DNA of 64,000 nucleotides from Streptomyces sp. NBC_00094 (GTDB taxonomy: Bacteria > Actinomycetota > Actinomycetes > Streptomycetales > Streptomycetaceae): contig NZ_JAPEMB010000001.1 in NCBI RefSeq assembly GCF_026343125.1, forward strand, positions 3,038,001 through 3,102,000, written 5' to 3'. The notes beneath the pieces are model-generated. The model made no database searches. It was given only the letters and a program-made list of their open reading frames with translations, and was not told the DNA's origin. Below are positions 35,523 through 44,971 of this stretch, piece after piece (position 1 is the first letter of the stretch; each line of letters opens with the position of its first letter). The translations under genes were made by a program, and so were the position numbers.

Positions 35523-36176
35523 TCACTTCACGGGCTTGAGCACAGGCTCCCCGGTGAGGCCCGCGTCCCCCTCGCAGCCCAGTTCCCGTGCGACCGCCAG
35601 GCCGACGGAGTGCAGCACCGTGAGGTTGGCCTCGCGGACGGCGGCGGTGTCCTGCGGGAACGGGGGCCCGACCTCGACCGTGCCCCTGATCCTCGCCGGA
35701 CGCTCCTGCGAGCCCTTGAGCCGGGGGCTGACGCACTCCAGGAAGAGGTAGGCCCTCTTGGAGCCCGCCCGCGCCTCACGACCCATGTCGTACGCGTACA
35801 GGCCGGCCGACCGCGTCTTCCCGAAGAGGTCGCTCTCGTCGTACAGGCCGAACTGGACGTCGAGCCCGCGGCGCCCGTCGGCGTCCTGCACCTCGCACAT
35901 CGACGGGTGCGACGTCCGCCGCTCGCCCTTCGCCTGGTCCTCCTCCAGCTGCTCCACGGCACGCCGGAGCCCACCGCTCCCGGCGGGGTTGAACGTCTTC
36001 GTACCCAGCACCGTTTCGAGCCCCTCGGCCGCGCCCTGCGACAGCGTGCCGTCGCACTGCTGCGCGGCGGTGACGCGCGGCGGCTCCTCCTCGCCGCCCG
36101 TGCAGGCGGTGAGGAGGACGCAGAGGGCCAGCCCCGCGGTGACGGACGTGAGCGTTCTTGCCATGGCGTTCCTCAT
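35523..36176 (-). CDS. Putative secreted lipoprotein at the end of a WXG-type operon
   Basis: A 217-residue protein with a lipoprotein signal (lipobox LLTAC near residue 25). The mature part is acidic with no family I recognise; two cysteines in the middle (MCEVQDADG, FLECVSPR) could form a disulfide. ATG at 36164 is an alternative start within the same signal. It is the last gene of a three-gene unit after a WXG-type protein and a DUF6571-like protein, with 22 bases to the gene above. Confidence 0.75.
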   Translation of the reverse strand: MRNAMARTLTSVTAGLALCVLLTACTGGEEEPPRVTAAQQCDGTLSQGAAEGLETVLGTKTFNPAGSGGLRRAVEQLEEDQAKGERRTSHPSMCEVQDADGRRGLDVQFGLYDESDLFGKTRSAGLYAYDMGREARAGSKRAYLFLECVSPRLKGSQERPARIRGTVEVGPPFPQDTAAVREANLTVLHSVGLAVARELGCEGDAGLTGEPVLKPVK

Positions 36177-36198
36177 GAGCGGTCGAGCGGTCGGGGGA

Positions 36199-38532
36199 TC
36201 AGCCGGTCTCCGGGGTGTTGCCCGTCTGGTTCGCGTGGTCGTTGCCCTTCGCGTAGCCGCCGTCCACGGATTCGATCATGTTCTGCTTGAACTCGCTGCT
36301 CACCTTGTCGCCGTGCTGCGCGAGGAACCGCTCCATCGGCGACTCGGCGCTGTAGCGGCCCGCGGTGTAGAGCTCCTTCGTGTCGTCGTGGATCTGCCCC
36401 TCGGTCTTGCCCTTGTGGTCCTCGACGGACTTGTCCGACCAGTCCCCGATGACCTGACCGGCCAGCTGCTCCATGACGCCGGAGCCGGTGTCGACCGCGA
36501 GCGGTACGAGGATGGCGGCCGCGCCGACCGCCGCGGTGGCGGGCAGGAAGGCGACACCGGCCGCGATGCCCACCGTGGCGCCGAGCTCCACCCAGCCGGC
36601 CTTCGCCGCCTGCGCCTTCTCGTACTCCTCGTGCTTCTTCATGCCCTCGGCCTCGACCTGGTTGGCACGCGACTCGTCCAGCACGCCCTGCAGCGTGGCG
36701 CCCGTGTACACGGTGGCGCGGGCGGCGCCCTCGTCGATCTTCCCGTCGGGGCCGACCTGCGCCTCCAGCACACTGGTGGTGTAGAGGCGTTCGGCCGTGG
36801 AGACCGTGGCGTAGGCGTCCGGGTGCTGACCGAGCGTGGACAGGAAGTCGATCGCGCCCTCCCGCCCGAACTCCGGGTGGGCCCCCGGCATCTTCGACGG
36901 CGCGAAGACGCTCTCGGGGTCGTTCTTGGCGAGGGCCCAGTTGAGGTCGTCGATGTAGCCGGCGCCCATGTTGCCGAGGCTGTCGGCCATCGAGGACTGG
37001 TACTTCTTGAGGAGCTCCGGGTCGCTGCCGTACTTCTCGACGACCTGCGTCATGATCTCCGCGCTGGTCTCGTCGCGCTTCAGCTCCGGCTTCGGGTCGT
37101 CCCAGCCGTGGCCGAGCGTCGCCGCCTCCAGGGCGTGGCCGAACGCGTCGGGCATGTAGTCCGCGGACTTCTTGGCGTCGTCGGGGTGGTGCCCGTCGAT
37201 GTCGGGGAAGAAGTCGTACTTGGCGTCGGCGAAGTAGTCCAGGTAGTTGGTCTGCTTCCCGTCCTTCTTCGGGTCCAGGTCGACCGAACCGCCGACGCTG
37301 CCGTCCTTGTTGTACGAGGTCGGCTCCTTGGAGAAGTACTCCTTGGCCGCCTCCGGGCTGTGGCCGAGCGCCTCCAGCATCGAGATCATCGGGTCGAAGC
37401 CCGAGCCGTTGACGCCGGACGGGTTGTACTGGTTCTTCAGCCAGCCGCCGCCCAGCGGCTTGCTGTCGGCGAACATGTACGGGTCCTTGGCGTGGAGCTG
37501 GGTGACGTGCTCCGCGATGGGGACCACGAACTTCGGGTCGTAGTTGCCGAAGCGCATGATGCCGCCGAGCAACTGGTAGCCGAAGGCCGGGTTGTTGTCG
37601 TACTTGGCGAGGGGGATGCGCTCCGTGCCGAGCTTGCGCATGTCCGCGGACCACTTGTCGGTCCAGGCGTCGCCGCCCTGCGTGGCCGTCGCCAGGTTGA
37701 GACCCAGGTTCTTCTGGAGCTCCTGGACGTCCGCGAGGCGCTCCTTGTCGACCTTGGAGTACTCGTACGTGTCCGTGGACAGCTGCCCGAAGAACTCCAG
37801 GGAGCCCTTGGGGCCGAGGCCGTCGTAGAAGGTCCTGGAGAACTCCTTCGAGCCGCTGTTGTCCTTCAGCAGCTCGTTGAGGCGCATCAGCTCCTCGTGG
37901 GAGATGTCCCGGCCCTTCTTGGCCAGGTCGACGGCGCGCTGCGCCTCCTCGGCGTCGAGGCTGGTGTACTTCGGGCCGCTGAAGTTGTGCTTGTCCCCGG
38001 TGATGTTGGCCTTGAGCGCGTTGGAGCAGGACACGTCGGCGTCGTCGCAGGTCTCGACGATGGTCTCGATCCGCTTCTGCATCGCCGCGATGTCGGCGCG
38101 CTCCTTGCGGCACATGTCCTGGAAGTCGGGGTCGTGCCGCATGCCCTGGTCCTTGGTGGAGGACAGCGGCTCCCTGGCCTCGACCGTGCCGTCGGACTTC
38201 ACCAGGAAGCCCTTCGCGGGGGCCTCCGTCTCGGCGATCGTCTTGAGGTCGTCCTTCGCCTTCTTGAAGGCGTTGTAGCCGTCCTCCAGGACCTTGTGGA
38301 TGCCGTCGGCGGCCTTGGCGGCGTCGTCGAACTCCTTGGCGGTCTTGTCCACGAACGGCTTCGTGACCTCGGCGTTCACGCCGCGCCAGTAGTCGTCCTT
38401 GGCCTTCGCCGCCATCGTCGTGCGGGCGTCCTCGGCGAGCTTCTCCAGCTTGCCCTTCATCGCGGACCAGTCGTCGGATGCCGCCTTCATCTTCTCGAGC
38501 GGCGCATGGACGACGTTGTCGTAGGTCAACAC
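36199..38532 (-). CDS. Large DUF6571-like, WXG-type secreted protein
   Basis: A 777-residue protein. The N-terminal 120 residues are a helical hairpin with WRG in the turn (KDDYWRGVNAEVTKPFVDKT), like the targeting domain of type VII substrates. The long central part resembles DUF6571 proteins of streptomycetes (SLEFFGQLSTDTYEYS, SMADSLGNMGAGYIDDLNW). Near residue 640-690 a hydrophobic stretch (VGIAAGVAFLPATAAVGAAAILVPL) could span or enter a membrane. GTG at 38532 gives the family start VLTYDNVVHAPL. Fourteen bases separate it from the small WXG-type gene upstream. Function unknown; toxin-like size is noted. Confidence 0.78.
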   Translation of the reverse strand: MLTYDNVVHAPLEKMKAASDDWSAMKGKLEKLAEDARTTMAAKAKDDYWRGVNAEVTKPFVDKTAKEFDDAAKAADGIHKVLEDGYNAFKKAKDDLKTIAETEAPAKGFLVKSDGTVEAREPLSSTKDQGMRHDPDFQDMCRKERADIAAMQKRIETIVETCDDADVSCSNALKANITGDKHNFSGPKYTSLDAEEAQRAVDLAKKGRDISHEELMRLNELLKDNSGSKEFSRTFYDGLGPKGSLEFFGQLSTDTYEYSKVDKERLADVQELQKNLGLNLATATQGGDAWTDKWSADMRKLGTERIPLAKYDNNPAFGYQLLGGIMRFGNYDPKFVVPIAEHVTQLHAKDPYMFADSKPLGGGWLKNQYNPSGVNGSGFDPMISMLEALGHSPEAAKEYFSKEPTSYNKDGSVGGSVDLDPKKDGKQTNYLDYFADAKYDFFPDIDGHHPDDAKKSADYMPDAFGHALEAATLGHGWDDPKPELKRDETSAEIMTQVVEKYGSDPELLKKYQSSMADSLGNMGAGYIDDLNWALAKNDPESVFAPSKMPGAHPEFGREGAIDFLSTLGQHPDAYATVSTAERLYTTSVLEAQVGPDGKIDEGAARATVYTGATLQGVLDESRANQVEAEGMKKHEEYEKAQAAKAGWVELGATVGIAAGVAFLPATAAVGAAAILVPLAVDTGSGVMEQLAGQVIGDWSDKSVEDHKGKTEGQIHDDTKELYTAGRYSAESPMERFLAQHGDKVSSEFKQNMIESVDGGYAKGNDHANQTGNTPETG

Positions 38533-38546
38533 AGCAGGGCCCCCGC

Positions 38547-38975
38547 CTACTTGAAGTATTCGTTGATCTTGGACGCCGCGAGGGACGCCCGGATGTCTTC
38601 CTCTTCCTTCGCGTGGGAGGCCGCGCTGTAGTCGAGGTGGTTGGAGATGTTCGCGCAGGCGTCGAGCAGCGTGTTCAGCTGCGAGCTCCACGTCTCCTGC
38701 ACCGTCGACATCGCGGATCCCGTGAGGAAGCCGTTGCTGGACATGCCCGTCGCCGCTTCCGTGGTGTTCGTGCGCGCGTGGTTCCCGTCCTTGACCAGCC
38801 GGCCGTGCAGCGCGTACGCGGCGCTGCCGATGGCCCCGAGCTTGTCCTGGTCGACGCTGAGGTCGGCGTTCCCGCCGCCCCCGCCACCGGGCTCCGGGGC
38901 GACCTGGTTGAGTCTCATGCTCACGCTGGTCGTGGACGTGGACCGGACCGACGCCCACTCCTCTTCGAACGACAT
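38547..38975 (-). CDS. WXG100-like small secreted partner
   Basis: A 142-residue helical protein. The first 55 residues are charged then Gly-rich (PEPGGGGGGNADLSV), the remainder is a helical pair with TWSSQLNTLLDACANISNHL. It lacks a strict WxG but has the size, helix layout and gene position of WXG100 partners in type VII systems. ATG at 38975 follows GGGGAGAG. First gene of a three-gene unit, presumably a heterodimer partner of the downstream large protein. Confidence 0.7.
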   Translation of the reverse strand: MSFEEEWASVRSTSTTSVSMRLNQVAPEPGGGGGGNADLSVDQDKLGAIGSAAYALHGRLVKDGNHARTNTTEAATGMSSNGFLTGSAMSTVQETWSSQLNTLLDACANISNHLDYSAASHAKEEEDIRASLAASKINEYFK

Positions 38976-39385
38976 GCTCTCCCCCGTGCGGTTCGTGCGG
39001 TTCATACGGTGATCGTGCGGTGATCGTTCCGGCTTCGCCTCAGCAAGTTCCGTGCCCGCGGAATCATGGGCGATCGTAGTCGCACGGCCATCCGTTCGAG
39101 CACTCCCTACCGGGAAATCCCGTACGGAACGAGATCTTCACGACGCTTCACGGCACGCTCATGCCCACTTCACCTTCGCAACTCCGGACAGCCCTGGGCG
39201 TTCCGGGCCCGCCCGCGGCCACCCGGCCCGGCCCCGCACAGCCCCGAGCCCCCGACGCTCCCCGGTCCCTGCCCCGCCGGGCCGTGCGGCCCGGCGGCCT
39301 CGATAGGCTCGTCCCACCCCGGGCGGCCCCGGGGACGTCGCAACGACAGGCGTGACGGCAGCCGCAACGACAGGGGGACGCACCG
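38976..39385. promoter_or_regulatory. 410-bp divergent promoter region
   Basis: No gene is supported. It separates the WXG-type operon from the kinase genes. Near the operon start are short direct repeats (CGGTTCGTGCGG, CGGTGATCGTGCGGTGATCG). The half nearest the kinases is very GC-rich and featureless. Confidence 0.45.
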
Positions 39386-40420
39386 GTGGAACGGTCGCGC
39401 ACGCAGGGGGAGTCCGCACGCCGGAACGCCCCGGACCGGTCGGCGGACCCGGACGGACGGAACGCCCCGGACGGAACGGCGCCCCACGCGCGGCCCGCGG
39501 CACAGGGACAAGGACAGGGACAGGGACAGCCGAACGCCCAGGCCCGGCCCTCGACCCCGGACCGGCGGATCGGCCCGTACCGGCTCATCACCCGCCTCGA
39601 CCCGCCCGGCTCCGCCGTCCCCTGCCGCCGGTTCGTCGCCCGCACGCCGGACGGCGACCGTACGGTCCTGCTGAGCGCCCCGCTGCCCGGCGCCGACCCG
39701 GCGCGCTTCGCCGCCGAGGCAGACGCGGCCCGGCGCCTCCTCGGCCCGTGGATCGCGCCGGTGTCGGACGCGGCCGAACCGACCGCCCCCGCCTGGTACG
39801 CGAGCCCGTACGTGCCGGCGCTCCCGCTCCCCGTGGCCCTGGCCGTCCACGGCGGCCCCCTGCCCGAGGCCACCGTCCGGGCCGTCGGCGCCGCCCTCGC
39901 CGAGGGCCTCGCCGCCGCGCACTCCCAGGGCCTCACCCATGCCGGGGTCTCCCCCGCCGCCGTCCTGCTCACCGCCGACGGACCCCGGCTGAGCTGCTTC
40001 GGCGCGGTACGGGCGGCCGCGGCCGACGGCGAACCCCGCACCGGTCTGCCGGGCCTCGACCCGGGGGCGCTCGCCCCGGAGCAGGTCTCGGGCGGCAGGC
40101 CCCGCCCGCCGGGCGACGTCTTCGCGCTCGGCGCGGTCCTCGCGTACGCCGCCACCGGCCACACCGTGCCCGAACGCGAGGAACTCCCGCCCGCCCTGCG
40201 CCCGGTGGTCGCCGCCTGCCTGGCCCGCGACCCGGCCGACCGGCCCACGGCGGCGGCCCTGATGGCCTCGCTGGCGCCGGCGACCGGGCACCAGACGGTG
40301 CTGAACTCGGCCGGCACCCTGCTCACCCCCGGCTGGCTGCCGGGCCGGGTGGTCGCGGCACTGGCCCGCCAGTCGGCGGAACTGCTCGCGGCCGAACTCC
40401 CCGAGCCCGCCCACCCGTAG
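39386..40420 (+). CDS. Ser/Thr protein kinase-like pseudokinase
   Basis: A 344-residue protein with the overall fold of a bacterial Ser/Thr kinase (IGPYRLITRLDPPG start, later GDVFALGAVLAYAATG and RPTAAALMASL). The catalytic residues are gone: the beta-3 Lys region reads TVLLSAPLPG, the catalytic loop HRDLKPxN is HAGVSPAAVLL, and DFG is CFG. It cannot be expected to transfer phosphate. A Gln/Gly-rich N-terminus precedes the domain and no membrane helix follows. It lies upstream of two active-looking kinases on the same strand and may act as a regulatory partner. GTG at 39386 follows AGGGGGA. Confidence 0.82.
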   Translation: MERSRTQGESARRNAPDRSADPDGRNAPDGTAPHARPAAQGQGQGQGQPNAQARPSTPDRRIGPYRLITRLDPPGSAVPCRRFVARTPDGDRTVLLSAPLPGADPARFAAEADAARRLLGPWIAPVSDAAEPTAPAWYASPYVPALPLPVALAVHGGPLPEATVRAVGAALAEGLAAAHSQGLTHAGVSPAAVLLTADGPRLSCFGAVRAAAADGEPRTGLPGLDPGALAPEQVSGGRPRPPGDVFALGAVLAYAATGHTVPEREELPPALRPVVAACLARDPADRPTAAALMASLAPATGHQTVLNSAGTLLTPGWLPGRVVAALARQSAELLAAELPEPAHP

Positions 40421-40513
40421 CCCCACCCGTAGCCCCACCCGCAGGCCCCACCCGTGGGCCCGCGCCCACGCCCCGCCCCTGCCCCACCTCCTGGATCTGA
40501 CGGACCTGACCTC

Positions 40514-42697
40514 ATGCTGTCGCCCCTGACCCACGACGACCCGGCCACCGTCGCCACGTACCGCCTCCTCGCCCGCCTCGGCTCCGGCGGCATGGGCACG
40601 GTCTACCTGGCGCGCACGCCCGGCGGCCGTACGGTGGCCCTCAAGACCGTGCACGCCCGGCTCGCCATCGACCCCGCCTTCCGCGCCCGCTTCCGGCTGG
40701 AGACGGACGCGGCGCGGATCATCGGCGCACGCCACGGCGCGGCCGTCGTCGACGCCGACCCGCTGGCCGAAACCCCTTGGCTGGCCACCGAGTACGTCCT
40801 CGGTCCGCCGCTCGACGACGCCGTCGCGCTCGGCGGCCCGCTCCCCGAGCCGACGGTCCGCGCGCTCGGCGCCGCGCTCGCCGGAGCCCTCGCGCAGCTG
40901 CACTCCTCGGACGTGGTCCACCGCGACCTCAAGCCCTCGAACGTCCTCGTCACCGCCTACGGCCCGAAGATCATCGACTTCGGCATCGCCCGAGCGGCCG
41001 GCGACGACCACCTGACCCGCACGGGAGCGGCGGCCGGCACACCCGCCTACATGTCCCCGGAGCAGGCGAGCGGCACGGAACACCCCCCGGCCGGCGACGT
41101 GTTCGCGCTCGCGGGCGTCCTGGTCTTCGCCGCCACCGGTCACGGACCCTTCGGTACGGGCTCCCCCGCCGACCTCCTGTACCGCGTGCGCTACGCCGAG
41201 CCCGACCTCACCGGCGTACCGGAGGCCCTGCTGCCGCTCCTGACGGCCTGCCTGTCCAAGGACCCGGCGGCCCGCCCCACGACGGGCGTCCTGGTCGACC
41301 ATCTCCACGACGGCCACGGCGAGTTCGCGGACCACCTCCCGCCGCTCGTCCTCACCGACATCGCCCGCCGCGCGACCGACGTCTGGCTCCAGTCCCCCCA
41401 CCGCCTCCCGGCCCCGGCGGGCGCGTCCGTCGCGGAGACCACCCCGAGCACCCCCCTCTCCCGCCGCCGCGCCCTCACCCTCGGCGGAGGCTCCCTCGTC
41501 GGCCTCGCGGGAGCGGGCGCGGGTGTGTGGGCGTGGCTGGGGTCGCGGGAGACGGCCACCACGGGTACGGGTGGCGCGCCGGCCCCGACCGGCCCGACCG
41601 CGATCCCCGCCACGACCGCCTCGGACGGCGCCCCGGCGGCGCTGTGGCAGGGCGAGTCCCTGGACCGCGAGCAGAGCACGACGCAGCTGCTCGCCGGGGA
41701 CGTCGTGGGGTTCGCCGAGACCGTCTCGTTCCGGGCGCTGGACCCGCGGAGCGGGGCCGTGCTGTGGGAGGACGGCATGGTGATGGATCCCCAGCAGGTC
41801 ACCACGGACGGCACGAACTTCTACGTGTCCGACGGCCCCAACAATGGGCCGGGCTCCCTCCTGATCCGGACGCTCTCACCCCGTACCGGCAAGGAGACGG
41901 CCCGGACGATCCAGCTGAAGGGCTTCGAGGGCACCCAGTTCGGTACGAAACTCCTCACGGCCTCCGGCGGGCGGCTCTTCGCCACCTCACGTCTCGGCAG
42001 GCAGACGGACCCCCTGGAGGAACGGGACAACGGCTGGCACCTGCTCGCCGTCGACCTGCGCACGGGCAAGGAGCTGTGGCGCCGGCCGTATCCGTACGGC
42101 AACGCCCGCCGGTGGCTCTCCCTCGTCGTCGGCGACCGGCTGCTGCTCGGCAAGAACAGCGACGACCTGGAGTCCTTCGTCGTGGAGACGAGGGACGTGC
42201 GCACCGGCCGCCAGCTGTGGCGGCGGAGCATCCCGCTCGAACAGTCCCTGTCCTTCATCCCCGGCCAGCTCGCGGCCGACGACCGCCACCTCTACCTCGG
42301 AGGTGACCGTCTCCGGGCGGTGCGCCTCACCGACGGCGGGACGGCCTGGGAGTACGGCAAGGGTTCCGTCTTCGGCGTGCCGGCCGTCTCGGGTGGTCTC
42401 GTCCACGCGAACGAGGCCGGTCGCGGGCTCGTCGTCGTCAGCGCCGACAAGGGCGTCCGGAGCTGGCAGGAGGAGCCGTCCGGGCGCAGTCTCACCCCGG
42501 CTCTCCTCACCGTCCCGGTGGTCGGCGAGAAGTACGTGTACGCGCCCGTGCAAGGCGGTCTGAGCGCGATCGACCGGGTGACCCGCCGTTCGGCCTGGGT
42601 GTTCCCGACGGACGCCGAACGGTACGTCGTCGACGCGACACGGACCCGGATCCTCGGAGCGGGCGAGACGTCCGTCGTGGCGATCCCCTTCGCCTGA
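40514..42697 (+). CDS. Membrane Ser/Thr kinase with extracellular PQQ-type beta-propeller
   Basis: A 727-residue receptor kinase. Kinase domain about 16-285: GSGGMGTVY, Lys44 in VALKTV, HRDLKPSNV, DFGIARA, all complete. One hydrophobic segment at about 318-340 is preceded by SRRRALTLGGG, which resembles a twin-arginine motif. The rest is a PQQ-like beta-propeller (repeats such as GKELWRRPYPYG, GRQLWRRSIPL), which would face outside and sense a ligand. ATG at 40514. Likely works with the kinase downstream and the pseudokinase upstream; targets unknown, type VII proteins nearby are candidates. Confidence 0.9.
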   Translation: MLSPLTHDDPATVATYRLLARLGSGGMGTVYLARTPGGRTVALKTVHARLAIDPAFRARFRLETDAARIIGARHGAAVVDADPLAETPWLATEYVLGPPLDDAVALGGPLPEPTVRALGAALAGALAQLHSSDVVHRDLKPSNVLVTAYGPKIIDFGIARAAGDDHLTRTGAAAGTPAYMSPEQASGTEHPPAGDVFALAGVLVFAATGHGPFGTGSPADLLYRVRYAEPDLTGVPEALLPLLTACLSKDPAARPTTGVLVDHLHDGHGEFADHLPPLVLTDIARRATDVWLQSPHRLPAPAGASVAETTPSTPLSRRRALTLGGGSLVGLAGAGAGVWAWLGSRETATTGTGGAPAPTGPTAIPATTASDGAPAALWQGESLDREQSTTQLLAGDVVGFAETVSFRALDPRSGAVLWEDGMVMDPQQVTTDGTNFYVSDGPNNGPGSLLIRTLSPRTGKETARTIQLKGFEGTQFGTKLLTASGGRLFATSRLGRQTDPLEERDNGWHLLAVDLRTGKELWRRPYPYGNARRWLSLVVGDRLLLGKNSDDLESFVVETRDVRTGRQLWRRSIPLEQSLSFIPGQLAADDRHLYLGGDRLRAVRLTDGGTAWEYGKGSVFGVPAVSGGLVHANEAGRGLVVVSADKGVRSWQEEPSGRSLTPALLTVPVVGEKYVYAPVQGGLSAIDRVTRRSAWVFPTDAERYVVDATRTRILGAGETSVVAIPFA

Positions 42698-42772
42698 CCG
42701 CCCGTACCGCCCTCTCACCCCCTCCCTCCCTCTCCCCCTCCCCGGATCGTTCCCACCGACTTGGAAGCCCAC

Positions 42773-44875
42773 GTGACCACACAGCCCCTCGCCACCGGAG
42801 ACCCGCTCCGCCTCGGCCCGTACCGCCTCCTCGGCGTCCTCGGCGAGGGCGGCATGGGCAAGGTGTACGTCGGCAGGGACGCCTCCGGTACCCCCGCCGC
42901 CGTCAAGGTCCTCCGCCCCGAGCTCGCCCATGACCAGCACCTCGCCCAGCGTTTCGTCCGCGAGGCCGACATGGCGCGGGCCGTCACGAGCCACGGCGTG
43001 GCCCGGGTCCTCGACGCGCAGACCGAGGGCGGACGGCCGTGGATCGCCGCCGAGTTCCTCGCCGGTCCGACGCTGGACGTGGCCGTCCGCGCGTACGGGC
43101 CGATGGACGTGCCGACGGTCCGCGCCCTCGCCGCCCACCTCGCCCGGACGCTGCACGACATCCACGCCGCCGGGCTCGTCCACCGCGACCTCAAGCCCGC
43201 GAACATCGTGCTCACCTCGACCGGCCCGCGGATCATCGACTTCGGCATCGCCCGCCCCGAGCACGGACTCACGCTCACGACGACCGGCCAGATCCCGGTC
43301 ACCCCCGGGTACGGGGCCCCGGAGCAGGTCCTCGGGCAGCGCGTCGGCCCGGCCTCCGACGTCTTCTCGCTCGGCGCGGTCCTCGCGTACGCGGCGAGCG
43401 GCCGGCGCACCTTCGACGCGGGTCATGTGGCGGCGGTGCAGTACGAGGTCGTCCACGGCACCCCGGACCTGAGCCTGGTGCCGCCGGAGCTCCAGGAGCT
43501 GATCGGCCCGTGCCTGGCGAAGGACCCGGCGTTCCGCCCGGCTCCCCCGCAGGTGGCCCAGGCCTTCGCCCCGCCGAAGGGCGCCGACCGCGCCTGGCGC
43601 AAGGGCCCGCTCGCCGAGGACATCAAGCGGCGCGAGACGGCGACGAAGCGTCTGGCGGCCCCCGAGGACACCGCCGTACCCTCCTCCTCGCCGTCCCGGC
43701 GCCGCTTCCTCACCGGCGCGGCCGTGGGCCTGGCGGTCCTGGGCGCGGGCGGCGGGGCGGGCGCCTGGTGGCTGAACCGCGAGGGGACGAAGTCACCGAC
43801 CGCCGACGTGCCGCCCGCCGTGGCGACACCCGAGGCGGCGTTCATCTCGGTCATCGACGCCCGGCTGGGCGAGACCCCGAAGGCCCTGTGGGGGCCGCTC
43901 GACGTGATGACGGAGGAGGGTGAACTCCCCCTGCCCGTACGGGACGTGCTGGTCGTACGGGCGAAGGCGGGCGGCCTGCTCGCCCTCTCCGTCACGAACG
44001 GCGAGGAACGGTGGCGGGCCGACGACATCGACGCCGACGCCGGTTTCGTCTCCGTCGCCGGCCGACTGGTCGTGGGCGTCGACGCGAACGGCGTCGCCCA
44101 TGCCTTCGTCGCCTCCACCGGCAAGCCCGTCTGGCAGTCGCAGAACGACGTCGACAGCCTCCTCGCCGCCGACGACACCCACGTCTACCTGGTGACGAAG
44201 GGCAACGAGGTGCGCGCCGTCGACGCCTGGACCCTCACCACCGCCTGGACGCGCCCCATGGCGTCTCCGCGCTCCCCGAGCGGCGCCGCGAAGGCCGCCG
44301 TGGGCGGGAAGCGGCTCGCGATCCACGGCAGGGACGGGCTCGTCACGGTCCTGGACACCGGGACGGGCGAGACGGCGTGGAAGCTCAAGGGCCAGGGAAC
44401 CCACGGGCAGGCCCCGGCGATCGGCGGCAACACCCTGTACCTCGGCGGCCAGTTGCTGATGGCCCGCCGCCTCGACAACGGCTCCTTCCTGTGGAAGGAG
44501 GACAGTCAGGGCTTCAGCAACGAAGAAGTGGGCTGGGGCAGTCCGACGGCGGAGGAGGAGTCCGTCTTCGCTGTCGACGGGTTCACCGCCCACCGCTACA
44601 GCACGCTGCCCGAAGCGCGCTCCGCGTCCACTGACTGGACGGACTACCTGGACGGCCTGGGCGGCAACATCACCGCCCCCGTCGTGGAAGGCGCGACGGC
44701 CTGGCTCCCGGCTCCGGACGACAGCTACGTCCGCGTGGTCCACAAGGCGACCAAGCGGCCCTTCTTCACCATGAAGAGGGACGGCGGAGGCTCCCACGAG
44801 CTGGCGAGCGACGGCAACCGCGTCTTCATCGCCAGGGGCGGCCGGATCACGGCGATGCCGGTGTACGGGGCCTGA
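42773..44875 (+). CDS. Membrane Ser/Thr kinase with extracellular PQQ-type beta-propeller
   Basis: A 700-residue receptor kinase, paralogous to the gene before it. Kinase domain about 14-275: GEGGMGKVY, Lys45 in AAVKVL, HRDLKPANI, DFGIARP. The membrane segment (about 314-335) follows SRRRFLTGAAVGLAVLG, a near-perfect twin-arginine consensus in the middle of the protein. The outer part is a PQQ-like propeller (ERWRADDIDADAG, GETAWKLKGQGT). GTG at 42773 follows GGAAG; TTG 12 bases upstream is in frame but less likely. Last gene of the kinase set, convergent with the mycosin gene. Confidence 0.9.
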   Translation: MTTQPLATGDPLRLGPYRLLGVLGEGGMGKVYVGRDASGTPAAVKVLRPELAHDQHLAQRFVREADMARAVTSHGVARVLDAQTEGGRPWIAAEFLAGPTLDVAVRAYGPMDVPTVRALAAHLARTLHDIHAAGLVHRDLKPANIVLTSTGPRIIDFGIARPEHGLTLTTTGQIPVTPGYGAPEQVLGQRVGPASDVFSLGAVLAYAASGRRTFDAGHVAAVQYEVVHGTPDLSLVPPELQELIGPCLAKDPAFRPAPPQVAQAFAPPKGADRAWRKGPLAEDIKRRETATKRLAAPEDTAVPSSSPSRRRFLTGAAVGLAVLGAGGGAGAWWLNREGTKSPTADVPPAVATPEAAFISVIDARLGETPKALWGPLDVMTEEGELPLPVRDVLVVRAKAGGLLALSVTNGEERWRADDIDADAGFVSVAGRLVVGVDANGVAHAFVASTGKPVWQSQNDVDSLLAADDTHVYLVTKGNEVRAVDAWTLTTAWTRPMASPRSPSGAAKAAVGGKRLAIHGRDGLVTVLDTGTGETAWKLKGQGTHGQAPAIGGNTLYLGGQLLMARRLDNGSFLWKEDSQGFSNEEVGWGSPTAEEESVFAVDGFTAHRYSTLPEARSASTDWTDYLDGLGGNITAPVVEGATAWLPAPDDSYVRVVHKATKRPFFTMKRDGGGSHELASDGNRVFIARGGRITAMPVYGA

Positions 44876-44971
44876 GACGGCTCCCCTCCCGGCCGGGGCC
44901 ACCCGGGCAAGGCCACCCGCTCCCGGGCGAGGCCGCTCCCAGGCGGCCCCGCCGTCGGCGCGTGACCGCCC

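Noticed and set aside
40421-40513. An additional small gene between the pseudokinase and kinase genes
   Set aside because: The gap holds short direct repeats of TAGCCCCACCCG and no start with a ribosome-binding site; nothing resembles a protein.
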